From positions 1-24,370 of the IMG/VR virus record IMGVR_UViG_3300027770_000246: 24,370 nucleotides of DNA. One strand, written 5' to 3'. This document shows positions 15,073 to 20,791 of this stretch, piece by piece. A model generated the notes under the pieces. That model saw only the letters and a list, made by a program, of their open reading frames with translations, did not search any database and was not told the origin of the DNA. Numbering within the stretch: position 1 is the first letter of the stretch; each line of letters opens with the position of its first letter. Origin of the DNA: a virus. The translations under genes and the position numbers were made by a program.

Positions 15073-15449
15073 AACACCTCGCCCTCCTCCTCGCGCTTGC
15101 GGCTACCGCGCAGGCTGCGCCACCACCCAGCTTCTTCCGCGCGCTCCACGTAGTCGAGACGAGCGGGCGCACCGGTGCGATTCTTGGCGACAACGGCCGC
15201 GCTCTCGGGCCGCTTCAAATTCACCGAGCCTACCACGCCGACAGCCGCGTGGCCGGCGACTACTCAAGGGTGGCCGATCTCGATTACTCGAAGCGCGTCG
15301 TGACCGCCTACCTTCAACGCTACGCGCCGCAGGCGTGGGCGGCGGGGGACGTGACTACGCTGGCGCGAGTGCACAACGGCGGGCCGCGCGGGGCGACTAA
15401 GCCAGCGACGGTGGCCTACGGCGACAAGGTTGCGCGGCTCACTAAATAA
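15069..15449 (+). CDS. Secreted lysozyme / transglycosylase-like endolysin
   Basis: The 126-residue protein has a signal peptide (MKHLALLLALAATAQA, cleavage probable after residue 16). The catalytic-looking Glu is at 30 in HVVETSG. GRALGPLQIHRAYHADS (43-59) matches the G-x-x-Q-I motif of lysozyme-like and SLT-type folds, and VTTLARVHNGGPRG (about 97-110) resembles the A-x-x-x-N-G-G motif downstream. It would cut peptidoglycan in the periplasm, with export by the host Sec system making it only partly dependent on the holin. It is the last gene of a four-gene coupled run. ATG 15069 overlaps the upstream stop (ATGA). It is smaller than typical SLT domains. Confidence 0.75.
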   Translation: MKHLALLLALAATAQAAPPPSFFRALHVVETSGRTGAILGDNGRALGPLQIHRAYHADSRVAGDYSRVADLDYSKRVVTAYLQRYAPQAWAAGDVTTLARVHNGGPRGATKPATVAYGDKVARLTK

Positions 15450-15510
15450 TTTCGGAGCCACCCGATTGCCAAGGCCAACGACGGCGCTCGTGCCGGTGCG
15501 AAAATACGCG

Positions 15511-15548
15511 AGCAACAATCAGCAACAACACAACACAACAGGACGACA
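15511..15548 (+). promoter_or_regulatory. CA-rich translation leader
   Basis: AGCAACAATCAGCAACAACA is followed by CAACACAACAGGACGACA and then ATG 15549. This is the longest example of the ACAACACAACA leaders found before several genes here. A weak AGGA lies eight bases before the start. Confidence 0.5.
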
Positions 15549-15887
15549 ATGAACCAAGACAATTACGACACGGAAAATGAAATGCTCTGGGCCGCGAAAG
15601 ATTTGCGGACCATGACGAGCTGCAAAGCGGAAATCGCGATCTCGCGACGAGTGACGATCAAGCCGAACGCGATCAAAGAAAGCTGGGATTACCAGATCAC
15701 TTTTGGAGACATCCTCAATCGAGGCGCGTGGCGCTGGGAGTGCGCGCAATCCGATTCACTGGAAGGAGCGATGGACATCGCTCGCGGCCAGATCACTGCG
15801 CAGGGCGACGAGAAGGCGCGCGAGCTCCTGCAACTGACGGACGCTGCCGCAAAGCTCGGGCTCAAGCTCGTGGAGGCCACGCCATGA
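15549..15887 (+). CDS. Unknown phage protein
   Basis: The 112-residue protein (MNQDNYDTENEMLWAAKDLR) mixes strands (EIAISRRVTIKPNAI, WDYQITFGDI) with a C-terminal helix (GDEKARELLQLTDAAAKLGLKLVEA). It begins a new cluster after a 99-base gap with a CA-rich leader and overlaps the FGKNKG protein by ATGA. That neighbour and the RecT gene downstream suggest a place in the DNA-metabolism part of the genome. No family is recognised. Confidence 0.55.
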   Translation: MNQDNYDTENEMLWAAKDLRTMTSCKAEIAISRRVTIKPNAIKESWDYQITFGDILNRGAWRWECAQSDSLEGAMDIARGQITAQGDEKARELLQLTDAAAKLGLKLVEATP

Positions 15888-16315
15888 ACCTCGAACTCAT
15901 CGACGTAGAACTCGTCCGCATCCGCGTAGAACTTGTCCGCATCCGCGAAGCTCTCGAAGCTCGCCCGTTCGCATCGGGCGCACCGGCTGCAAAGCCTGCT
16001 CCGAGCCTCGCGAAGTCGGACGAGGTGCCGATGCCCACCGAAATCATCGAGGACGCGGGCAACGTGCAAGTGCATTTCGGCAAAAACAAGGGCGTGGCGC
16101 TCTCGTCGCTGGGCGACCGCTCAGTGGCATGGTATGCGCAGGAGCCCGAGCCGCGCCTAGGGAACAACGGCAAACCCTTCCCGCCGCGACCCGAGGACGT
16201 TCTGCTGCGCAACGCGGCACGGACGCTCATTCACCAAAAGCGCGGGACCATTACAGGTGCCGCAGTTCCTACCGCTCCCGTCGCGAACATCGACGAGGGC
16301 AACGTCCCATTCTGA
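15884..16315 (+). CDS. FGKNKG-domain protein with SSB-like acidic C-terminus
   Basis: The 143-residue protein has an N-terminal helix with a duplicated VELVRIR (9-15 and 16-22), then a Pro/Ala linker. VHFGKNKGVALSSLGDRSVAWYA (63-85) has the F-G-K-x-K-G...W-Y pattern found in ExoX C-terminal and DUF3820-like small domains linked to nucleases. The last residues are NIDEGNVPF, resembling the acidic ...PF tip by which SSB recruits repair and replication proteins. There is no OB-fold SSB elsewhere in the window. It precedes RecT by 80 bases. A recombination accessory or SSB-tip mimic is inferred. ATG 15884 overlaps the upstream stop. Confidence 0.6.
   Translation: MNLELIDVELVRIRVELVRIREALEARPFASGAPAAKPAPSLAKSDEVPMPTEIIEDAGNVQVHFGKNKGVALSSLGDRSVAWYAQEPEPRLGNNGKPFPPRPEDVLLRNAARTLIHQKRGTITGAAVPTAPVANIDEGNVPF
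15905..15946 (+). repeat. 21-bp tandem duplication
   Basis: Two 21-base units (15905-15925 and 15926-15946) differ at a single base (CTC/CTT). They encode the doubled VELVRIR near the N-terminus of the FGKNKG protein, adding two helical turns. Confidence 0.8.
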
Positions 16316-16324
16316 AAGCAAAAA

Positions 16325-16352
16325 CCCGCCGAGGAAACACAACCTCGGCGGG
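16325..16352. terminator. Perfect 10-bp hairpin; terminator only in minus direction
   Basis: CCCGCCGAGG (16325-16334) pairs perfectly with CCTCGGCGGG (16343-16352) around the loop AAACACAA. No T run follows on the + strand, but the minus strand reads into TTTTTGC after the stem. On + transcripts it may protect an RNA end or mark a processing site between the two gene clusters. Confidence 0.55.
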
Positions 16353-16395
16353 CAGCTAGCAGTAACAACACAACACAGAACAGCCAATCGTTAAA

Positions 16396-17085
16396 ATGAA
16401 CACATCAGAAGCACAGCCAGTCACATCAACCGCCGTGATCGAGACGCCCAAGAGCGTCACGACACCAGCTCAAATCAAAACACCGATTAACTTCGGCGCG
16501 CAGGGCGTGAAGCTCGCGTCGCTCGAAGACGCCTTCCGCTTTGCAAACGCAATCGTCGCGTCAGGATTCGCTCCGCGAGGCATGGAGAAACCGGAAGCGG
16601 TCCTCGTCGCGATCCAGCTCGGCGCGGAACTCGGGCTCACGCCGATGGCGGCGCTCCAGAACACCGCAGTCATCAACGGCCGACCCGCGATCTACGGAGA
16701 CGCGGCGCTCGCCTTGGTGCGCGCCAGCGGTCTCCTCGAATCCTTCAACGAGGAGGAGGTGGGAGAGGCGGGCAAGGATTCGTTTGGTATCCGCGTCACG
16801 GCTACACGTCGCGACGGCTCGAAGGGCTCGGAGACGTTCACGGTGGCCGACGCCAAGGCCGCGAAGCTCTGGGGCAAGTCGGGACCATGGACCGATTACC
16901 CGCGCAGGATGCTCAAGTTTCGCGCCCGTGGCTTCGTGCTTCGCGACGTGTTCGGTGACGTGCTCAAAGGACTCCGAACCGCCGAGGAGGTGCGCGACTA
17001 TCCCGAAGAGCGCAACATCACGCCGCTCTCAGAGAAAGTTAGCGGCGGGCTCACGATGTCGATCACGCAAGGGGGTGGCGCATGA
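16396..17085 (+). CDS. recT: RecT-like single-strand annealing protein
   Basis: The 229-residue protein carries FRFANAIVASGFAPRGMEKP, then AIQLGAELGLTPMAALQNTAVINGRPAIYGDAALALV, which matches the RecT-family core. Further on, WTDYPRRMLKFRARGFVLRDVFGDVLKGLRTAEE is the usual C-terminal signature (W-x-x-x-P-x-x-M-L-x-x-R-A-x-x-x-x-x-R-x-x-F). RecT proteins bind single-stranded DNA and anneal complementary strands in phage recombination, usually with an exonuclease; a RecE-like nuclease is encoded at 17859. It is somewhat short, with a Thr/Pro-rich N-terminus. The leader has AACAACACAACACAG. It overlaps the next gene by ATGA. Confidence 0.78.
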   Translation: MNTSEAQPVTSTAVIETPKSVTTPAQIKTPINFGAQGVKLASLEDAFRFANAIVASGFAPRGMEKPEAVLVAIQLGAELGLTPMAALQNTAVINGRPAIYGDAALALVRASGLLESFNEEEVGEAGKDSFGIRVTATRRDGSKGSETFTVADAKAAKLWGKSGPWTDYPRRMLKFRARGFVLRDVFGDVLKGLRTAEEVRDYPEERNITPLSEKVSGGLTMSITQGGGA

Positions 17086-17312
17086 GCACGCTGAACGACC
17101 TGCGGCCAACGTATGTGCTGCGGAAATACAGCACGACGCTCCTGCTCGCCGCCATCCTCGATCGCGCGATGGACCGCGACCAACTCGAAATCGACCGGCT
17201 CGAACTATGCATCGAGAACATCGAGAAGCGGAACGAGGGACGAATCAAAGAGCGCGCCGTCTTGCGCGCGAAACTGGAACAGGAAAACAACGAAAAGAAA
17301 GGCACCAAATGA
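17082..17312 (+). CDS. Small coiled-coil protein
   Basis: The 76-residue protein (MSTLNDLRPTYVLRKYSTTL) has a helical N-terminus and a long charged coiled coil (RDQLEIDRLELCIENIEKRN, continuing to KLEQENNEKKGTK). Coupled by ATGA overlaps to RecT and to the next gene, it lies between annealing protein and exonuclease and may bridge or regulate them, but this is position-based. No family is recognised. Confidence 0.6.
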   Translation: MSTLNDLRPTYVLRKYSTTLLLAAILDRAMDRDQLEIDRLELCIENIEKRNEGRIKERAVLRAKLEQENNEKKGTK

Positions 17313-17605
17313 ACACGGGAGAAATCAAAAACCAAGCAGTCATCAACAACGCGACCGAGCAGTTTCGCTCGCTGCTCGAAACGCACTTCATCGCAATCGC
17401 TCGCGCTGCCGAGGAGTCATTCATGGAGGAGGAAAACCAGACCGAGCCGAAAGCCAAGGCATCCTTTGCGCTTGAGTGGGACGCGCTCTCACTCGCGCCG
17501 AAGGTCGTCGTGAAGATCGGATGGTCGGTGCGCTACAAGGACGAGACGGAGTCGATGGTGGACCCGTTGCAATCTAAGCTCGGGCTCGTGGAGGATGCGA
17601 AATGA
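17309..17605 (+). CDS. Unknown recombination-operon protein
   Basis: The 98-residue protein (MNTGEIKNQAVINNATEQFR) has an N-terminal helix with an EESFMEEENQTEPKAKAS acidic linker, then strands (FALEWDALSLAPKVVVKIGW, SVRYKDETESMVD). The beta half resembles small DNA-metabolism accessory proteins in phage RecT operons only in general shape. It overlaps both neighbours by ATGA. Confidence 0.6.
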   Translation: MNTGEIKNQAVINNATEQFRSLLETHFIAIARAAEESFMEEENQTEPKAKASFALEWDALSLAPKVVVKIGWSVRYKDETESMVDPLQSKLGLVEDAK

Positions 17606-17862
17606 GCGCACCGATCAACGACGGAGGGGCGGAGTTTCCGGTTATGTATGTCAGCGAAGGCATGACCCTGCGCGACTACTTTGCGGGGCAGGCGCTGATT
17701 TCGATGTGTGCGTCCTCAAACAAGGAGATGGATAAATTGAAACCAGACGGAAAGTATTTTGAAAAACACGTCAGGGATTGGTATGAGATCACTGGTCTTC
17801 GTGCGTATTGTTACGCTGACGCCATTCTCGACGCCCGCGCGGTAAAGAGGAGGGCGCCATGA
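17602..17862 (+). CDS. Small conserved phage protein (GMTLRDYFAGQAL type)
   Basis: The 86-residue protein contains GMTLRDYFAGQALISMCASS and a C-terminal YCYADAILDAR. I recognise this combination (M-T-L-R-D-Y-F-A-x-x-A-L ... A-Y-x-x-A-D-A-M-L-x-A-R) as a common small phage protein of unknown function, usually in recombination or replication regions. It is coupled by ATGA overlaps to its neighbours, directly before the RecE-like nuclease. Confidence 0.65.
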   Translation: MSAPINDGGAEFPVMYVSEGMTLRDYFAGQALISMCASSNKEMDKLKPDGKYFEKHVRDWYEITGLRAYCYADAILDARAVKRRAP

Positions 17863-18695
17863 TTGCCGAATCCATCGATGCCTACCACGCGCACGAAGCC
17901 GTGTCGCACTCCAAGCTCGAACTTTTCCGCCGCCGCCCCATCTCGTATTATCGCCGCTTCATCGCGAAGACGGTGGCGCGACCGGAGCCAACAGAGGCCT
18001 TCCGCCTCGGCTCGGCGGCTCATTGCGCGGTGCTAGAGCATACCACATTCTGGGACCGCTACGCGCTGCGACCGGAGGGCATCGACCGGCGAACGAAGGA
18101 AGGCAAGATTGCGTTCGCAGCTTTCGAGGCCTATCACGCGGGAAAGACTATCATCACGCAGGACGAGGCTGGTTCGGTGCAGGAGATGACGGCAGCGGTG
18201 CAACATCACCCGCTCGCGTCGCAGCTCCTTGCCGCTGGCCTACCAGAGTTGAGCTGGCGCGTGCAGCCAGACAAAGGGATGGACCTGCAATGCCGCACAG
18301 ATTGGTTCAACCCTGCGGGCTGCGAGTTGAGCAGCGGGCGACCCTACGTTGCGGACCTAAAGACCGTCGAGAGCTTGGATGCGGATGCGTTCCGCAACTT
18401 CGAACGCGCGTGCTTCAATTTCGGATACCACCGGCAAGCGGGATTCTACCTGCCGCTCATCACGGAAATCCTAGGGTCGCCGGTTTTCGATTTCTTCTTC
18501 GTGGCCGTAGAGAAGTGCGAACCCTACGGTGTCGCAGTCTATCGCCTCAGCGACGCGGCCACCGCGCGCGGGCACGACGAGACGATCACGGACTTGATTC
18601 GGTTGCAGGCGTGCATTAGGGACCAGCAATGGCCCAACCTCCCGAACGACCTCCGCGAAATCGGTCTGCCAAAGTGGTATGGGGGGACAGAATGA
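17859..18695 (+). CDS. PD-(D/E)XK exonuclease, RecE/exonuclease VIII-like
   Basis: The 278-residue protein has SHSKLELFRRRPISYYRRFI near the start, GSAAHCAVLE (51-60) with His 55, and the segment RYALRPEGIDRRTKEGK. The catalytic core is DLQCRTDWFN (Asp 148), VADLKTVESLDADAF (Asp 166, Lys 168) and a Tyr-x-x-Gln helix at 190-197. This is the order of residues in RecE-type and related phage nucleases. It would resect double-stranded DNA to feed the RecT-like annealing protein, from which it is separated by three small genes. ATG 17859 overlaps the upstream stop. Confidence 0.8.
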   Translation: MIAESIDAYHAHEAVSHSKLELFRRRPISYYRRFIAKTVARPEPTEAFRLGSAAHCAVLEHTTFWDRYALRPEGIDRRTKEGKIAFAAFEAYHAGKTIITQDEAGSVQEMTAAVQHHPLASQLLAAGLPELSWRVQPDKGMDLQCRTDWFNPAGCELSSGRPYVADLKTVESLDADAFRNFERACFNFGYHRQAGFYLPLITEILGSPVFDFFFVAVEKCEPYGVAVYRLSDAATARGHDETITDLIRLQACIRDQQWPNLPNDLREIGLPKWYGGTE

Positions 18696-18790
18696 ATCGC
18701 ATAACCGATACACTCATCTTCGCTCTCGTGCTGATTGCGCTCATTATCACTTGGCCAATCCTTTTCGGAAAGGACGACGATGATCTCTGA
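18692..18790 (+). CDS. 32-residue membrane peptide
   Basis: The peptide MNRITDTLIFALVLIALIIT continues WPILFGKDDDDL. One membrane helix (about 7-25) is followed by an acidic tail. It overlaps the nuclease stop by ATGA and the next membrane protein by 11 bases. Function unknown. Confidence 0.5.
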   Translation: MNRITDTLIFALVLIALIITWPILFGKDDDDL

Positions 18791-18968
18791 CATCCTGACA
18801 ATACTCTCGATCTTCTCTGGCGCACTTGCGCTAGGCTTCATCATCGGCGCGCGCATCGGCTACAAGCGCGGGCGAGACGAGCAATGGGTGGACAGCTTTA
18901 TCCAGCGCAACAACCGAGAGCGCGAGCGACGCGACAAGGACGGACGATTCAAATCAAAAACCAAATGA
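18780..18968 (+). CDS. Small membrane protein with basic tail
   Basis: The 62-residue protein has one membrane helix (about 4-25, ILTILSIFSGALALGFIIGA), then RIGYKRGRDEQ and a strongly charged cytoplasmic tail (RNNRERERRDKDGRFKSKTK). ATG 18780 was chosen because it gives the membrane helix at the N-terminus and lies inside the end of the preceding gene. The acidic-tail and basic-tail pair (18692 and 18780) could interact. No family is recognised. Confidence 0.6.
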   Translation: MISDILTILSIFSGALALGFIIGARIGYKRGRDEQWVDSFIQRNNRERERRDKDGRFKSKTK

Positions 18969-19195
18969 ACAAACGAAAATCAGACGAGGCAAAGCGCATC
19001 CAGTGCGACGCTATGCTCGCGCAATTCATGTCCGTTAAAACGATCGCGCAGGCCCTCAGAATGAGCCGTGGGACCGTGAGTGAACGGGCGAAGCGCGCGG
19101 GGTTACATCGGCACTACATCACGGACGAGGAGGTAACGCATCTGCACAGTCGCAGGTCGGGACTCATCGCTCGGGAATGGATGAACACGAATTGA
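18965..19195 (+). CDS. Small helix-turn-helix DNA-binding protein
   Basis: The 76-residue protein has a helix-turn-helix at about residues 22-46 (MSVKTIAQALRMSRGTVSER, then AKRAGL), close to sigma-4/resolvase-type HTH patterns with Gly in the turn replaced by Met-Ser. The rest is charged. Its own last codons lie inside a tandem TGAACACGAAT repeat that continues past the stop, so it may bind that repeat. A transcription regulator or replication accessory is inferred. It overlaps the previous gene by ATGA and sits upstream of an AT-richer ORF. Confidence 0.65.
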   Translation: MNKRKSDEAKRIQCDAMLAQFMSVKTIAQALRMSRGTVSERAKRAGLHRHYITDEEVTHLHSRRSGLIAREWMNTN

Positions 19196-19222
19196 ACACG
19201 AATTGAACACGAATTGAACACG
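19182..19222 (+). repeat. 11-bp tandem repeats (TGAACACGAAT)
   Basis: There are three exact copies of TGAACACGAAT (19182-19192, 19193-19203, 19204-19214) and a partial fourth, TGAACACG (19215-19222). The period is about one helical turn. AT-richer DNA follows. They may be operator sites for the HTH protein just upstream, or iterons. Confidence 0.85.
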
Positions 19223-19244
19223 GAATAAGCACGCTTAGATTTTA

Positions 19245-19994
19245 ATGACCTTCCGATTCAATAACATTCCAGACGCATTGAGCTATCTGCGCGTGATTTC
19301 AAAGCCTGTTATGTTACCCGACCTAACGTCGAAACCGCGCAAGCTGCCACGCCCACAGAAAAAGCGTCGTGAACTAATCGCAGGCGGCGATCCTGTCCGC
19401 GATGCTGTTAATAAACTCACCTCAATGGTGGTCGCTCCCGCCGTATGGTGGGCAAAGCCACTTGCCGTGACAAAATCAACACTGCCAGAAAAACAAAAAA
19501 CAAAAAAATGGAAAATTAAAATGAAAAACGAATACACACAAATCGGAAAAGGAAGCCCAGACTTAAAAGTTACTAGAATAAACGGAGTTGATCATATTAG
19601 TTATGATGATCTCTACCAAGCCATCATGAAGATGGTTATAGATTTACCGCAGGAGGCTACTCCGATTGTAAAGCAAGCGAGGGAATCACGCGAAATCATT
19701 GATCAATTATTGCACGGCATTGGCGGAGAAATGGAGAGATTTCAGAAGGATGCAGGTGGGCATATCCAAAACATACGAAGCACTCGCTACACAATAGTGA
19801 GTGAAGTAAGCACCATGCTCAATGCGCTTAAAGATGTAAGGCAATTTTTTATGGGTAGCGACTACAAGGAGCAGATCGACCGCTTGCGTGGATTCGTTGA
19901 ATTGTGTGAGCGGCTACAAAAGCTAAAGCAAAGCGGATTCCTTGACGCCGTAGCAGACACCATGATCAAGCTCGATAGACCCGCCATCGGATAA
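19245..19994 (+). CDS. Unknown AT-rich ORF, possible transferred gene
   Basis: The 249-residue protein shows no recognised domain. Residues 1-92 are basic (SKPRKLPRPQKKRRELIAGG, then VNKLTSMVVAPAVWWAKPL). Residues 93-249, starting at an in-frame ATG (19521) after an A-rich run, are helical: YDDLYQAIMKMVIDLP, ESREIIDQLLHGIGGEMERF, and DYKEQIDRLRGFVELCERLQ. Base composition is visibly AT-richer than its neighbours from about 19480 to 19860, with unlike codon use, suggesting recent acquisition. It lies between an HTH protein and RusA. It might be two fused genes; the split at 19521 is possible. Confidence 0.55.
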   Translation: MTFRFNNIPDALSYLRVISKPVMLPDLTSKPRKLPRPQKKRRELIAGGDPVRDAVNKLTSMVVAPAVWWAKPLAVTKSTLPEKQKTKKWKIKMKNEYTQIGKGSPDLKVTRINGVDHISYDDLYQAIMKMVIDLPQEATPIVKQARESREIIDQLLHGIGGEMERFQKDAGGHIQNIRSTRYTIVSEVSTMLNALKDVRQFFMGSDYKEQIDRLRGFVELCERLQKLKQSGFLDAVADTMIKLDRPAIG

Positions 19995-19995
19995 A

Positions 19996-20448
19996 ATGAG
20001 CACGCTCGCATTTACAGTCACCGGCGATCCAAAGGGCCAGCCGAGGCCGCGAGCGTTCGCGCGGAAGATGGGCTCGATTCACGTGGCGAGGTTCTACGAC
20101 AGCGACGTGGCGGACGAGTGGAAGCGCGCGGTCCAGATCGTGGTCCTCGATGCATCCATCGTGCACAAGTGGCCGCTGACGCTCGGGCCGGTTGCGATCT
20201 CGATGTGTTTCTCTCTGCCAAGGCCCAAGTCGCATTTCGGCGCGAAGGGCCTCAAGGCGAGCGCGCCCTTGCATCACTCGGGAAAGCCCGACGCGGACAA
20301 CCTCGCCAAGCTCGTAATGGACCAGATCACGAAAAGCGGGAAGGTCTGGCGGGATGACTCGCAGGTGGTCAGCCTGCGCGTTGAAAAGCTCTGGGCGTCG
20401 GGGAATGAATCGGGGTGCTCGGTGCTCATTGCGCTGGCGGGGATTTGA
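19996..20448 (+). CDS. rusA: RusA-like Holliday junction resolvase
   Basis: The 150-residue protein begins LAFTVTGDPKGQPRPRAFAR, the usual RusA N-terminus. It contains HHSGKPDADNLAKLVMDQIT (93-112) with candidate catalytic Asp 99, 101 and 109 and Lys 105, then VWRDDSQVVSLRVEKLW (118-133). RusA dimers cut Holliday junctions symmetrically, working with recombination and replication to prepare DNA for packaging. It starts one base after the preceding stop and is followed by the second leader element. Residues match the family well. Confidence 0.88.
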   Translation: MSTLAFTVTGDPKGQPRPRAFARKMGSIHVARFYDSDVADEWKRAVQIVVLDASIVHKWPLTLGPVAISMCFSLPRPKSHFGAKGLKASAPLHHSGKPDADNLAKLVMDQITKSGKVWRDDSQVVSLRVEKLWASGNESGCSVLIALAGI

Positions 20449-20500
20449 GTTTACATCGGGGGCGGAAGGTGAGAGAGTCCAAACAGGTCGTAAGAAACCT
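20449..20500 (+). promoter_or_regulatory. Repeated leader element, copy 2
   Basis: GTTTACATCGGG (20449-20460), GGCGGAAGGT, then GAGAGAGT (20471-20478). It shares 24 of 30 positions with copy 1 at 14191-14220. A small hairpin follows (AGGT 20485-20488 with ACCT 20497-20500). It begins at the last base of the RusA stop codon, so it is free of coding constraint. Confidence 0.5.
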
Positions 20501-20503
20501 AAG

Positions 20504-20581
20504 ATGAAATTATCAACAGAACTTTGTCCGTCAGTCTGCGCGAGGCGTGTTTCATCGCCAATCTCTTACCGCGTGGGCTGA
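20504..20581 (+). CDS. Possible 25-residue leader peptide
   Basis: ATG 20504 opens MKLSTELCPSVCARRVSSPI, then SYRVG, ending at TGA 20579-20581 inside the right arm of the downstream terminator. Ribosomes translating it would disrupt that stem, as in attenuators. There is no clear Shine-Dalgarno sequence and nothing else supports translation. Confidence 0.2.
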   Translation: MKLSTELCPSVCARRVSSPISYRVG

Positions 20582-20596
20582 CGGACTTTTTGTTTT
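20526..20596 (+). terminator. Terminator / attenuator before replication genes
   Basis: GTCCGTCAG (20526-20534) pairs with CTGACGGAC (20578-20586). The stem extends to 17 positions with wobble pairs and CGCG/CGCG (20539-20542 with 20570-20573). A nested GGCG/CGCC hairpin lies in the loop. TTTTTGTTTT follows and ends right at ATG 20597. Confidence 0.82.
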
Positions 20597-20791
20597 ATGA
20601 ATACCAGCGAAGACGGAAAAGAAATAATCTGCGAAACTAAGATGGAGGTTTCAGCTTACATCACAGAAGGCGGCGGCATTGCGATCGAGCAACTCGATCC
20701 GATGATGAATGAGTCGGGGCTGATCGTTATCCAAAAAAGCGACGTGTCGGCTTTGATTCGCGCTCTGAGCAAACTCAAAAAACGCTTATGA
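20597..20791 (+). CDS. Small unknown protein before replication initiator
   Basis: The 64-residue protein (MNTSEDGKEIICETKMEVSA) has a beta-rich start with AYITEGGGIAIEQLDP, then a C-terminal helix SDVSALIRALSKLKKRL. ATG 20597 directly follows the terminator's T run, so its translation start is next to the RNA 3' end made by termination and needs read-through. It overlaps the initiator gene by ATGA (20788-20791). No family is recognised. Confidence 0.55.
   Translation: MNTSEDGKEIICETKMEVSAYITEGGGIAIEQLDPMMNESGLIVIQKSDVSALIRALSKLKKRL

Noticed and set aside
16541-17308. Long open frame overlapping RecT
   Set aside because: It reads as low-complexity Arg/Ser-rich protein in the shadow of RecT; only its end from ATG 17309 is a credible gene.
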